The translations under genes and the position numbers were made by a program. A DNA stretch of 64,000 nt, from contig NZ_JBEPOK010000001.1 of assembly GCF_040546765.1 (NCBI RefSeq), forward strand, positions 4,774,001 to 4,838,000, read 5' to 3'. The notes under the pieces are model-generated. The model did no database searches and was not told the origin of the DNA. It saw only the letters and a program-made list of their open reading frames with translations. Positions 27,562-37,200 of this stretch are shown here, piece by piece. Numbering within the stretch: the stretch's first letter is position 1; each line of letters begins with the position of its first letter. This DNA is from Arthrobacter sp. OAP107. Lineage in GTDB: Bacteria > Actinomycetota > Actinomycetes > Actinomycetales > Micrococcaceae.

Positions 27562-28790
27562 CACCGACGAGCGGAAACTGGGTAGCAGGTCAGCGCCGCT
27601 GGCGCGCCGTGGAGTGGGAATGTATGCGCCCGGTTCGCCAAGGCTCTGGCGACTTTCCGGCTTCCGGGTTGATCATGGGACTGTTTCGTCTCGGTGAACG
27701 CTGACCCAACTTGGTGCTTTAACCTGACTATTTTCCCTGTCCTCCCCGAGATAGACACAGTAGATGGCAGTTTGGCCGTGTTGGAGGGAAGATGACATGG
27801 ATATTGTTCACGAACCGGCCGCGGGGTTGGATATCTCCAAGCGGGACGCAAAGGTCTGCCTGCGCGTGCCCGGAGATCGGGCAGGAACCTACACGTCGAC
27901 GGCTACGACCTGGGGTTCGACCGCCCACGCGATCCTGAAACTGCGGGAGTTCCTGGAACACGAACACGTCACCACAGTAGTGATGGAAGCGACCAGCGAT
28001 TACTGGAAACCCTTCTACTATCTCCTCGAAGAATCCCTGCCGGTGATGCTCGTCAACGCCAAGGCCGCCCGCAACATCCCGGGCCGCAAGACCGATGTCT
28101 CGGACTCGGCATGCGCTCGAAAATCCCGGCCCTCGTCGACGCGCTCACCGGCAGGTTCAAACCACACCACGCGTTCACGGCAAGGCTGCACCTGGATCAG
28201 ATCGATGCCCACAACCGGACCATCGAGGCCCTTACCGCACGCATTGAGGAAGCGATGAAACCCTTTCGTGACGCCAGGGAAGCCCTGGCCACCATCCCCG
28301 GAGTCTCCCCCACGGGTCGCCGAGGAGATCATCGCCGAAACCGGCGCGGACGTGGCCGTTTTTGAAACACCCGCCGGGCTCGCGTCCTGGGCAGGTGTCT
28401 GCCCAAGCGCCAACGAATCAGCCGGGCGGATCAAATCCAGCCACATCCTGCCCGGCAACAAGTACCTCAAGGCGGCCCTCGGCATAGCGGCACTGTCGGC
28501 GGCACGGTCCAAGAACACCTACCTCGCCGCGAGATACCACCGCATCACAGCCCCCACCGGACGCAACAAAGCCCTCGTCGCCGTCGAACACTCCATCCTG
28601 ACCGCGGCCCGGCACATGCTCGCCAACGGAGAGTGCTACACCGATCCCGGAGCCGACCACTTCACCCGGATCAACCCCTCCCGCGCCAAGAACAACGCCA
28701 TCAAGCAACTCCACAACCTCGGCTACGACGTCACCATCACCCCGGTCACGGCAGCCGCCTAACCCGCCTCTACATTCCTATTAGTTGGGC
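27562..28790 (+). mobile_element. Degenerate IS110-family insertion sequence
   Basis: The transposase remnant at 27797-28762 is preceded by about 235 nt without a gene. This flank has two small hairpins: GCGCC-GCT-GGCGC at 27593-27605, and TCGCCA-AGGCTC-TGGCGA at 27635-27652. IS110-group elements carry a non-coding left end that encodes the bridge RNA, so this flank may contain its remains. IS110 elements lack terminal inverted repeats, so the ends given here are approximate and not determined. Confidence 0.5.
27797..28762 (+). pseudogene. IS110-family transposase, internally deleted and frameshifted
   Basis: Three pieces of one transposase are visible. From ATG 27797 the DEDD RuvC-like domain runs through GLDISKRDAKVCLRVPG, VVMEATSDYWKPFYYLLE and GRKTDVSD. 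At about 28105 the frame changes and jumps to MRSKIPALVDALTGRFKPHH, so a block of perhaps 80-90 codons expected in IS110 transposases is missing. A second shift at the C5 run 28307-28311 restores the first frame, giving VAEEIIAETGADVAVFETP and ASWAGVCPSANESAGRIKSS up to TAA 28760-28762. It cannot make an active full-length enzyme. Confidence 0.85.
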
Positions 28791-28814
28791 GGGCAGGAAG
28801 TGGCCTCGACAAGC

Positions 28815-30287
28815 TCAACCGGCGGCCTTTGCCACCTTGCGCTGCTCCGCCCGGTATTGTTCCGCGATCGCAGGCCGGAAATCCGGTTCGGGGTGGCCGT
28901 CCAGCGCCACGTCCCACGCCGGCCGCTCCCCCGTCAGTGCCCAGGCCGCCTGCACCGCCGCACCCCTGGCCACGTACTCGCCGGGGCTCGGAACCAGGAC
29001 GGGCAGGTCGAACACCTGGGCAGCGATCCGCTGGACCGCCGGATTCTGCACGGCGCCGCCGATCAACAAGAGCCGCTCGGCCGGATGGCCCAGGCCTCGG
29101 AGCGCGTCCAGTCCGCCGGCCAGCCCGCACAGCATCCCCTCGACAGCGGCCCGGGCAAGGTTGCTGCGCGTCGTTGAAGCGATGGAAAGCCCGGAGAAGC
29201 TGGCCGTCGCGCGCGGCAGGTTGGGCGTCCGCTCCCCTTCGAAGTACGGCACCAGGACCACGCCGCCCGCACCGGGTTCTGCCTCCAGCGCCAACCGGGA
29301 CAGCTCGTCGAAGTCCACACCGAGCAGGCCGGCGACCGACGTCAGCACCCGCGCGGCGTTGAGGGTCACGGCGATCGGCAGGAACCGGCCGCTCGCGTCC
29401 GCGAAGCCCGCCACTGTCCCGCTCGGGTCCGCGATGGGCTCGTCGGAGACGGCGAACACCGTCCCACTGGTGCCCACGGACACGACGACGTCACCCGGCC
29501 GGGTGCCGAGGCCCAGTGCCGCCGCGGCATTGTCCCCCGCGCCGGCGCCAAGTAGAACACCCTCCCCCGCAATGCTCGGGTGGACAGTACCGGGCGAAGC
29601 ACCCGGTGCCAGGACACGGGGCAGGATCACGGCGCCGCCGTCGGCAGCGCCCTGCCCGGCTTCCACAGCATCCCGGCCGAAGGCCAGGCTGAACAGCTCC
29701 AGGTCGTAGGTGCCGGTGGCCGGGTTCCAGTAGCCGGTGCCGCTGGCGTCGGAGCGGTCGGTGGTGAGCTGCCCCAGGTCGGGTCCCAGCGGGCTGGTGC
29801 CGGCGGGGCCGTAACCCCGCAGGCGCCACGTCAGCCAGTCATGTGGAAGTGCGACGGCGGCCACCCGGCCGGCGATGTCCGGTTCATGGTCGCGGACCCA
29901 GCGGACCTTGGTGACCGTGAAGGAGGCCACGGGCACCAGGCCTGTCCGCTTCGCATAGTCCGCTGCCCCGATTTCCTCGGTGAGGGCCGCGGCGGACTCT
30001 GCGGAGCGGGTGTCGTTCCAGAGCAGGGCCGGACGCAGCACGTTGCCTTCCCGGTCCAGCAGCACCATGCCGTGTTGCTGGCCGCCCACGGAAAGCGCGC
30101 TGACCCCGGCAAGTCCGCCGGCGTCGTCGAACGCTTCGGAAAGCGCCCGCCACCAGTGGTCCGGGTGGATCTCCGTGCCGTCCGGATGCCCGGCACGGCC
30201 TTCCCGGACGAGGGCGCCGGTCCCGGCGTCCAGCACCACCACCTTGCAGCTTTGGGTCGAGGAATCGACACCCGCAACGAGCGACAT
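28815..30287 (-). CDS. xylB: Xylulokinase
   Basis: 490 aa FGGY-family kinase that phosphorylates D-xylulose to xylulose-5-phosphate. N-terminal AGVDSSTQSCKVVVLDAGTG is the phosphate-1 loop, SVGGQQHGMVLLD the substrate-contact block typical of XylB, VSVGTSGTVFAV phosphate-2, and LLIGGAVQNPAVQRIAAQ adenosine binding. The ATG at 30287 matches family starts but has no clear ribosome site. A GTG at 30302 lies 4 nt after the xylA stop, and translational coupling from xylA is likely. It is transcribed with xylA. Confidence 0.93.
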   Translation of the reverse strand: MSLVAGVDSSTQSCKVVVLDAGTGALVREGRAGHPDGTEIHPDHWWRALSEAFDDAGGLAGVSALSVGGQQHGMVLLDREGNVLRPALLWNDTRSAESAAALTEEIGAADYAKRTGLVPVASFTVTKVRWVRDHEPDIAGRVAAVALPHDWLTWRLRGYGPAGTSPLGPDLGQLTTDRSDASGTGYWNPATGTYDLELFSLAFGRDAVEAGQGAADGGAVILPRVLAPGASPGTVHPSIAGEGVLLGAGAGDNAAAALGLGTRPGDVVVSVGTSGTVFAVSDEPIADPSGTVAGFADASGRFLPIAVTLNAARVLTSVAGLLGVDFDELSRLALEAEPGAGGVVLVPYFEGERTPNLPRATASFSGLSIASTTRSNLARAAVEGMLCGLAGGLDALRGLGHPAERLLLIGGAVQNPAVQRIAAQVFDLPVLVPSPGEYVARGAAVQAAWALTGERPAWDVALDGHPEPDFRPAIAEQYRAEQRKVAKAAG

Positions 30288-30306
30288 AGGAGCAGCCGTC
30301 ACAGTA

Positions 30307-31497
30307 CTAGCGGGCGCCGAGCAGGTGCTCGATGAAGAGCTGCTGGAGCTTGACGAAACCGAAGCCCTTGCCGCCGAAGTAGGCGTCGGCGTCGAAATCC
30401 TCGTAGGACGAGCGGTCCGCGAGAAGCTGTTCATAGCCTTCGCCCGGGTTCAGGGTGGGCACGTTGATCTCGGAGACGCGCGACGCCTCCAGGGCAGCCT
30501 GCACGTCGGGGTCGGAGCGGAAAGCCTTGGCGCGTTCCTTGAGCAGCAGGTAGGTCTGCATGTTGGCCGCGGCGGAATCCCAGACACCGTTGATGTCCTC
30601 CGTGCGGCTGGGCTTGTAATCGAAGTGGCGCGGCCCGTCGTAGGCCGGCCCGCCCTGCGGACCGCCGTTCTCCAGCAGGTCAACCAGGGAGAAGGCGTTC
30701 TGCAGGTCGCCGTGGCCGAACACCAGGTCCTGGTCGAACTTGATGGAGCGCTGGCCGTTGAGGTCGATGTGGAAGAGCTTGCCCTGGTACAGCGCCTGGG
30801 CGATGCCGTGGGTGAAGTTCAACCCGGCCATCTGCTCGTGGCCCGTTTCGGGGTTGATGCCCACGAGCTCCGGGCGCTCGAGGGTCTCAATGAACGCCAG
30901 GGCGTGGCCCAGGGTGGGCAGCAGGATGTCGCCGCGCGGTTCGTTGGGCTTGGGCTCGATCGCGAAGCGGATGTTGTAGCCCTTGTCCGTCACGTAGTCG
31001 CCCAGCAGGTTCACGGCCTCGCGGTAGCGCTCGAGGGCGCCGCGGATGTCCTTGCCGGCGTCGTACTCGCTGCCTTCCCGGCCGCCCCACATGACGAACG
31101 TCTCCGCACCCAGTTCGGCGGCGAGGTCGATGTTCGCCAGGACCTTTCGCAGGGCAAAGCGGCGCACACCCCGGTCGTTGCTGGTAAAGCCGCCATCCTT
31201 GAAGACCGGATGGCTGAACAGGTTGGTGGTGACCATGGGCACCACCATGCCGGTGGCCTTCAGTGCGCCGGTCAGGCGGTCGATCTCCCGCTGCCGGTCA
31301 GCCGCGGAGCAGCCGAACGGGAACAGGTCGTTGTCGTGGAAGGTGATGCCGTAGGCGCCCAGGTCACTGAGCCGGTTGATGGCCTCCACGGTGTCCAGCG
31401 GCGGGCGGGTTGCGGAGCCGAACTGGTCCTGCGCCTCCCAGCCGACAGTCCACAGGCCGAAGGAAAACTTGTCATCACGCGTGGGCTGAATCGCCAT
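30307..31497 (-). CDS. xylA: Xylose isomerase
   Basis: 396 aa, the short actinobacterial (class I) type; Streptomyces/Arthrobacter enzymes are ~390 aa. The catalytic motif FHDNDLFPFG puts His54 and Asp57 at the expected positions. MWGGREG, EPKPNEPRGD and GHEQMAGLNFTHGIAQAL carry the metal ligands, and KLFHIDLNGQ the rest of the site. It converts D-xylose to D-xylulose with Mg or Mn. The ATG at 31497 has GGGAGC upstream. It heads the xylA-xylB pair and is divergent from an alditol oxidase gene. Confidence 0.96.
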   Translation of the reverse strand: MAIQPTRDDKFSFGLWTVGWEAQDQFGSATRPPLDTVEAINRLSDLGAYGITFHDNDLFPFGCSAADRQREIDRLTGALKATGMVVPMVTTNLFSHPVFKDGGFTSNDRGVRRFALRKVLANIDLAAELGAETFVMWGGREGSEYDAGKDIRGALERYREAVNLLGDYVTDKGYNIRFAIEPKPNEPRGDILLPTLGHALAFIETLERPELVGINPETGHEQMAGLNFTHGIAQALYQGKLFHIDLNGQRSIKFDQDLVFGHGDLQNAFSLVDLLENGGPQGGPAYDGPRHFDYKPSRTEDINGVWDSAAANMQTYLLLKERAKAFRSDPDVQAALEASRVSEINVPTLNPGEGYEQLLADRSSYEDFDADAYFGGKGFGFVKLQQLFIEHLLGAR

Positions 31498-31549
31498 TGA
31501 GTGCTCCCGTTTGGTTTGGAGGGACCTGTCCCGCGGGAAGATCCGGTAA

Positions 31550-31676
31550 ATGTTCCACAAACAAACATATTCGCTTTTGCCACGCTGTCAACCGTTTTTC
31601 AGGGCGAAATTCCAAGATATGATGCCACCGAAGCCTATCCGCGGCACGTCATTGAGTGTTATGTTCTCTGAAACAC
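31550..31676. promoter_or_regulatory. Shared xylA/alditol oxidase promoter region with candidate ROK regulator sites
   Basis: The 196-nt divergent region contains two loose inverted repeats: ATGTT-n9-AACAT (31550-31568) and GTGTT-n11-AACAC (31656-31676). Both have the AACA/TGTT half-site character often seen for ROK-type XylR operators. The arms are only 5 bp, so the assignment is tentative. Confidence 0.3.
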
Positions 31677-31693
31677 CAAAAGAAGGGCAGGCA

Positions 31694-32980
31694 ATGGTTA
31701 GCGAAGCAGGAACTGAGCTGCACACCGCGGAGTACAATTGGGCCGGCAACCTCAGGTACGCCGCCGCGGAGGTCCGCGAACCGCGGACGGTGCCGGAGCT
31801 GCAGGACCTCGTGGCCGGCGCGCCCCGGCTCCGCGCGCTCGGTTCGCGGCACTCCTTCAACCGCATCGCCGACACCACCGGCGCCCTGATCTCGCTCGAA
31901 CACTTGGCGCCCGCAATCGAGGTGGACTCCGCGAACATGACGGTGACAGTGAGCGGCGGCACGCGCTACGGGACCCTGGCGGCAGAGCTGCAGCGGCAAG
32001 GCTACGCGCTGCACAACCTGGCTTCCCTCCCCCACATCTCTGTGGCCGGGGCCGTCGCCACCGCCACCCACGGATCAGGTGACCGGAACGGCAACCTGGC
32101 CACCGCCGTCGCCGGCCTTGAACTGGTCACCGCCGACGGCGCGATCCTCACCGCCCGCCGCGGCGAAACCCCGGACTTCGACGGGATGGTGGTGGGCCTT
32201 GGCGCCCTGGGCGTGGTCAGCAGCCTCACTCTGGACATCGAACCTGCCTTCCCGGTGGTGCAGACGGTCTTTGAGGACCTCTCCTGGGACCAGGTGCTGG
32301 AGAATTTCGACGACGTCACCTCCTCGGCCTACAGCGTCAGCCTGTTCACCGACTGGAGCGGGGACCGGATCGGGCAGGCCTGGCTCAAGGCCAGGACGGA
32401 GGAAGCAGGAGTAGCGGCCCGCCCCAGTTTCTATGGCGGCACCCCGGCACCGGACGCGCGGCACCCCATTCCCGGGGTCTCCGGCAGTACCTGCACACAG
32501 CAGTTGGGCGTCCCGGGCCCGTGGTCGGACAGGCTGGCCCACTTCCGGATGGAATTCACGCCAAGCAAGGGCGACGAGCTGCAGAGCGAATACCTCGTCC
32601 CCCGCGAGCACGCTGTCGACGCCATCCGGGCGATGCGCCGACTTTCCCATCTGGTGACTCCGCTGCTGCTGGTTTCGGAAATCCGCACCATGGCCGGGGA
32701 CAGCCTCTGGCTGAGCCCGAACTACGGAACCGACAGCATCGGCCTGCACCTCACCTGGCGGCAGGACCAAGACGCCGTCGAGGCCGTGCTCCCGGTGATC
32801 GAGGCTGAGCTGGCGCCGTTCCGCGCCCGTCCGCACTGGGGCAAACTGTTCGACGGCGATGCCTCCCGCCTCGCGCCGCTTTACCCGCGCTTCGCCGACT
32901 TCAAAGTCCTCGCGGGCCGCCTCGATCCCGAGGGGAAGTTCCGCAACGACTTCCTCGACACCAAGGTCTTCGGCAGCTGA
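31694..32980 (+). CDS. FAD-dependent alditol (xylitol) oxidase, AldO/XyoA-like
   Basis: 428 aa, close to Streptomyces AldO (418 aa). The vanillyl-alcohol-oxidase-type FAD domain begins RYAAAEVREPRTVPELQ. SRHSFNRIAD at ~52-60 carries the His (53) expected to bind FAD covalently. SVAGAVATATHGSGD lines the pyrophosphate. The C-terminal RPHWGKLF (His381-Lys384) is the AldO/lactone-oxidase motif. AldO oxidises the C1 hydroxyl of xylitol or sorbitol to the aldose with O2, giving H2O2. Its position opposite xylA supports xylitol-to-xylose feeding; an L-gulono-lactone-type substrate is the alternative. The ATG at 31694 has GAAGGGCAGG upstream. Confidence 0.85.
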   Translation: MVSEAGTELHTAEYNWAGNLRYAAAEVREPRTVPELQDLVAGAPRLRALGSRHSFNRIADTTGALISLEHLAPAIEVDSANMTVTVSGGTRYGTLAAELQRQGYALHNLASLPHISVAGAVATATHGSGDRNGNLATAVAGLELVTADGAILTARRGETPDFDGMVVGLGALGVVSSLTLDIEPAFPVVQTVFEDLSWDQVLENFDDVTSSAYSVSLFTDWSGDRIGQAWLKARTEEAGVAARPSFYGGTPAPDARHPIPGVSGSTCTQQLGVPGPWSDRLAHFRMEFTPSKGDELQSEYLVPREHAVDAIRAMRRLSHLVTPLLLVSEIRTMAGDSLWLSPNYGTDSIGLHLTWRQDQDAVEAVLPVIEAELAPFRARPHWGKLFDGDASRLAPLYPRFADFKVLAGRLDPEGKFRNDFLDTKVFGS

Positions 32981-32990
32981 TATCGTTCCG

Positions 32991-34202
32991 ATGATGCCTT
33001 CCCCTCGCCAACGGGCTGCCCCGACCGCCCCGCCGAGCGAGCTGGACCCCTCCCGGCGGAACAACCTGGCCCTGATCACGTCCCTGGTCCACCACCACCG
33101 CGTCCTCAGCCGGGCACAGCTGACGAAACGCACCGGGCTCAACAGGTCAACCGTCGGAACCCTGATCGGCCAGCTCACGTCGCTCGGCCTGGTCTACGAG
33201 ACGGCGCCCACCGGCGAAGCCCAGGTGGGCCGCCCGAGCCCCGAGGTGCGGCCGAGCCCGTCCATTGCGGCGCTGGCTGTTTATCCGGAGATCGACGCGG
33301 TCACCATCGGGCTGGTCAACCTCGGCGGCATCGTCCAGAAGAAGATCCGGTTCGCCACTGAACGGATTCCCAGCGCACGGGAGGCGGTCAACATCGCCGC
33401 GGCCGTGATCGAGGGGATGCGCACAGAGCTGGAGCACTCGTACCGGATCACCGGCGTCGGGGTGGCGGTGCCGGGCCTGGTAAATCCCGACGACGGAACG
33501 GTCACCCATGCCCCGCACCTGGGCTGGCGGGACGAACCGGTGGCCCGGATGCTGAGTGAAGCCACGGGTTACGCCTGCCAGGCGGCCAACGATGCCTCAC
33601 TCGCGGCCGAGGCGGAACTGATCTTCGGGGCCGGCGCCGGGCGGGACAACCTCATCTACCTCAACGGCGGGGCCAGCGGCATCGGCGGCGGGATCATTTC
33701 CAACGGGATGCTGCTCCGCGGCGCCTCGGGCTACGCCGGGGAACTGGGCCACACCTTCGTCCGGACCGCCGGCGAACAGTGCCACTGCGGCGCCACCGGC
33801 TGCCTGGAAACCGAGGTGTCCCAGGGCCGGCTCTTTGAGCTGCTCGGCCTCAGCGGCGGCGACACGCCCCAGCTGGAACAGGCGCTCCGTGCGTCGGGCA
33901 GTCCCGCCGTCGCCGAGGAGATCTCCCGGCAGCTGGGATATCTGGCCATCGCGCTGCGGAACGCCGTCAACACCTTCAACCCGGAGGTGATCATCCTCGA
34001 CGGCTTCCTGGGCGTCCTCTACGCGCTGGCGCCGTCCGCCCTCGACAGCCTGCTGCTGTCCCAGGCGATGGACGGCCCTGCCGGCCAGGTCAAGGTGCAC
34101 CCCGCGGCGCTGGGGTCCAACCTGATGATGATTGGCGCGGCGGAACTCGGGTTCGCCCGGTTCCTGGCCGACCCCACCGGCTTCGGGGCAGCCGCGGAAT
34201 AA
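32991..34202 (+). CDS. ROK family transcriptional regulator, XylR-like
   Basis: 403 aa. The N-terminal winged HTH is SRAQLTKRTGLNRSTVGTLIGQL (~40-65). A ROK sugar-binding/kinase-like domain follows, with GVGVAVPGLV, NDASLAAEAE, GGIGGGIISNG and the zinc motif CHCGATGC. The ATP-binding residues are not clearly conserved. It starts 10 nt after the oxidase stop (tandem ATGs at 32991 and 32994). XylR-type ROK proteins repress xylose genes and are relieved by xylose, so it probably controls the divergent region at 31498-31693. Confidence 0.88.
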   Translation: MMPSPRQRAAPTAPPSELDPSRRNNLALITSLVHHHRVLSRAQLTKRTGLNRSTVGTLIGQLTSLGLVYETAPTGEAQVGRPSPEVRPSPSIAALAVYPEIDAVTIGLVNLGGIVQKKIRFATERIPSAREAVNIAAAVIEGMRTELEHSYRITGVGVAVPGLVNPDDGTVTHAPHLGWRDEPVARMLSEATGYACQAANDASLAAEAELIFGAGAGRDNLIYLNGGASGIGGGIISNGMLLRGASGYAGELGHTFVRTAGEQCHCGATGCLETEVSQGRLFELLGLSGGDTPQLEQALRASGSPAVAEEISRQLGYLAIALRNAVNTFNPEVIILDGFLGVLYALAPSALDSLLLSQAMDGPAGQVKVHPAALGSNLMMIGAAELGFARFLADPTGFGAAAE

Positions 34203-34234
34203 GGGCCGCCGTGAAGGCTGGGAAAAACGGAATC

Positions 34235-34276
34235 AGGGCACCGGGTGCGCCCAAAGGGGATGCACCCGGTGCCCTG
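34235..34276. terminator. Bidirectional intrinsic terminator between convergent genes
   Basis: CAGGGCACCGGGTGC (34235-34249) and GCACCCGGTGCCCTG (34262-34276) form a perfect 15-bp stem with a 12-nt loop. It lies between the ROK regulator and the GH30 gene, which converge here. Confidence 0.75.
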
Positions 34277-34292
34277 CCATGAGCCGCCAGAC

Positions 34293-37200
34293 CTACCGGC
34301 CGAAAACGACCTCGTAGGTCCGGGTCTGGCTGCCGTCTTCGCTCCGGACCGTGACCACGGCGGTTCCGGACTGCGCGTCAGCCTGACGCACAGTGACCGT
34401 GGCGTACGGGTCTGCCGCGGTGGCCGTGACCTCCTGGCGCTGGCCCTGGACACCGGTCCGGTAGGAGGTGACGCGCGGGTCGAAGCCGGCCAGCGGCTGG
34501 CCGTTGACGGAAATTCCCGCTGCCGCGGCGTCGGAGGACTGGCCTGGCGCCTGCGCCAGGACCTGCACTTCACTGACGGTCATGTGGGTGTTCGGCCGGG
34601 CGGTGAGCACCACGCGCACGTCCTTGGTGTCCACGTTGGCAACCGGAACCGTGACCACGGGGGCGGGGCTGCCGCCGGGGACCTGGACCGCCGTGCCTGC
34701 GTTCTGCCATGTACCGTCGGCTGCCTTGGTCTGCACCTGGAGGCTCTGGGCGTAGCTGTCGGTTGATCCGTCGCGGTAGAAGTGGACCTTCACGCCGGTC
34801 ACCGTCTTCTGGCTGGCCAGCGACACGGACAGCGTGTCGGTGGTGTTCTTGGTGCCGGACTTCCAGTTGGACCAGGCCTTGTCCGTGAGGTTGCCGTTGC
34901 CCAGTCCGGCTGTGCCGTAGCCGGGCTCGGTGAACGAGGCGCTGAACGTGGTGCCGGGGTCATCCGCAACGTTGTCGGCCGTTCCCGCCGTGACCTGGAC
35001 ACGCACGGTGGCCGGCAACGTGCGTCCGTCGGCGGAGTTTGCCGTTCCGGCAACGCTCACCACGCCGGTTTCGGTGAAGGCGGGAGCCTCATTCCAGACC
35101 ACCGGCCGCTCCACCTTGCTGCCGCCGGCAGTCACCGCCGTTACGGTGGCGGGCAGCACGGGCGTTCCGCCGGCATAGGTCTTGGCCCGCGCCGGAAGAG
35201 TGGCCACCAGCGTGTCGACGGTGACTTTGGCGGTCACCGGATGCGCGACTCCCAGGACGTCCGTCGCCGTTCCGCGCACGTCAACGGTTCCGGGCTTGCT
35301 CCACCGGCTTTCCGGCGGCATGGTCCAGGTCACCGGCAGTTTCCCCCGGGCGCCGTCCCGGTAGACGGAGACCACCGTCGCGGGCAGCTGCGGGGCCGTC
35401 CCGGGTACCGTGAAGGCCTCGACGTTCCAGAACCCCTGGACGGTTTCGTCGGTGACCCGCCAGCGCTGGTTCTCACCGGAGTTGGCGGTCCACAGGGTCA
35501 CCGGGGACCCGTCCGCGGTGGCGTGCCCGCCCACTTCGAGGAGCCGGCCGGTAGCTGCGTTGACGAACGTGTAGGTGCCGTCGCCGGTGGTGGACATGGT
35601 CCACTGGAAGGCGTCCGCCGGTGTTGCTTCTGCCGGAACCAGCTGCGGCGTTCCGTCGACGACGGCGAGTTGCCGCCCGCCGTCGGGCGTTTCAAGTGCG
35701 TAACGGGCACGGCTGCTGTTCCCGCCGCTGAGGCGGCGGATGGTCCACTGCTGGTCGGCGCCGGCGCCGGCGCGGATGACGGCGGCACTGCCGGCTCCCG
35801 AGGTCAGGGACTTGCCGCTTTCGACTCCCCGGAGGCTGTAGACGTGATCCGCCTGGATCAGCGCGGCGTCCTTGGCCACGCCGTGCACACCGTTGACGAG
35901 GAACGTCGTGACCGACTCGGCAGGCACCGTGAGGACCGCCGTGTGGTCCTTTCCGACGGCGACCGGAGCGCCCTGCACCAGTGCGCCGGAGGCATCGCTG
36001 GTCACCGGCGTTACGGTGGTGTTCCCCTGGACGGCTTCGAAGCCGGAAAGATCCAGGGCGACCTGTCGCTGCTGCTTGCTGTCGTTCACGTGCACCACCG
36101 TGGCTCCGGAGTCGGAGACGGCGGCCGCGCTGTTGGTGTCGTCCACCTTGACCAGGCGGTCACCGGGCTTGATGTAGTGCGTGAAGTTCCGCGCGGTGTT
36201 GAACTTGGTGTTCGTGTAGATCGGGCAGCTTTGGAGGGTGTCACCGGACGCGCAGTCGAAGGGCAGCTGGATCTCGCCCCAGTTGGATCCGATGGCGCTT
36301 TCGCCGCCGGGCTTCATGTTGTTGTAGTCCTCAACGGGCTGCCAGAACACCCAGGCCTCGGGTTCGAGCTCGCGGAGGTCGTTGACCATGTGCTGGGCCA
36401 GGCCGAGGCCGGGCTGCATGCTGGTGAAGTTCTGCCCGTCCAGCCAGGAGCCGCCGGTTTCGCTCATCCACAGGGGCTTGTGCTCGCCCTTGGCGATGTC
36501 GCGGACGGCTGTCCGCTGCCCGGTCCCGTAGGTGTGGACGTTGAGCTGCCCCACGTCCGCCTTGGCGTCTGCGGAATAGCTGTTCCAGTTGCTGGCGAAC
36601 GTCGAGGGGTTGGTTTCGTCCATGGCGCTGATGACGGCGCCGGTGTCCGCACCGGCCAGGGCCCTGGCCAGGGACTGGACCACCTTCTGCTGCAGTTCGG
36701 GGCCCATGTGGGCGCCTTCCTGCCGGCCGCCGACAGGCTGGCCCGCCGAATTCAGGGTGGTCCCCCAGTACGGAGTGTTCGGTTCGTTCATGGGATCGAT
36801 CGTGTCGATCTTGATGCCGTGCGCTTTTTCCAGCTGTTTGACGACGCCCACCAGATAGGAGGAGAAATCGTCAACGCTTTCGGTCCGCAGCTGGTCCTGC
36901 GAGGAGTTGAAGCCCCCGGAGACGTAGCCACTGACCGTTTGGAACCACGGCGGGGAGTTGCTGAAGGCCTCCCAGTGTGTGATGTCGTTCTTGATCCGGT
37001 CCACCCACCAGCGCTGCGTCTGGTCGGCGTCGAGGTTCCAGTGCTCCGGATTTTTCGGATCCCACCAGTCCTTGTCCGTCCGCGTGGTGCCTTCCGGTGC
37101 CTTCCACCAGCCCTCCACGGCGCCGCCGGCCCGCAAGTAGTCCTTCACGTCCGGTGCGTTGCCGCCGCCGATGTTGTAGCGGGCGATGTTGAGGTTCAGC

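Noticed and set aside
32002..33178. Minus-strand frames opposite the alditol oxidase
   Set aside because: They lack domains and starts, while the plus strand carries the covalent-FAD and HWGK motifs.
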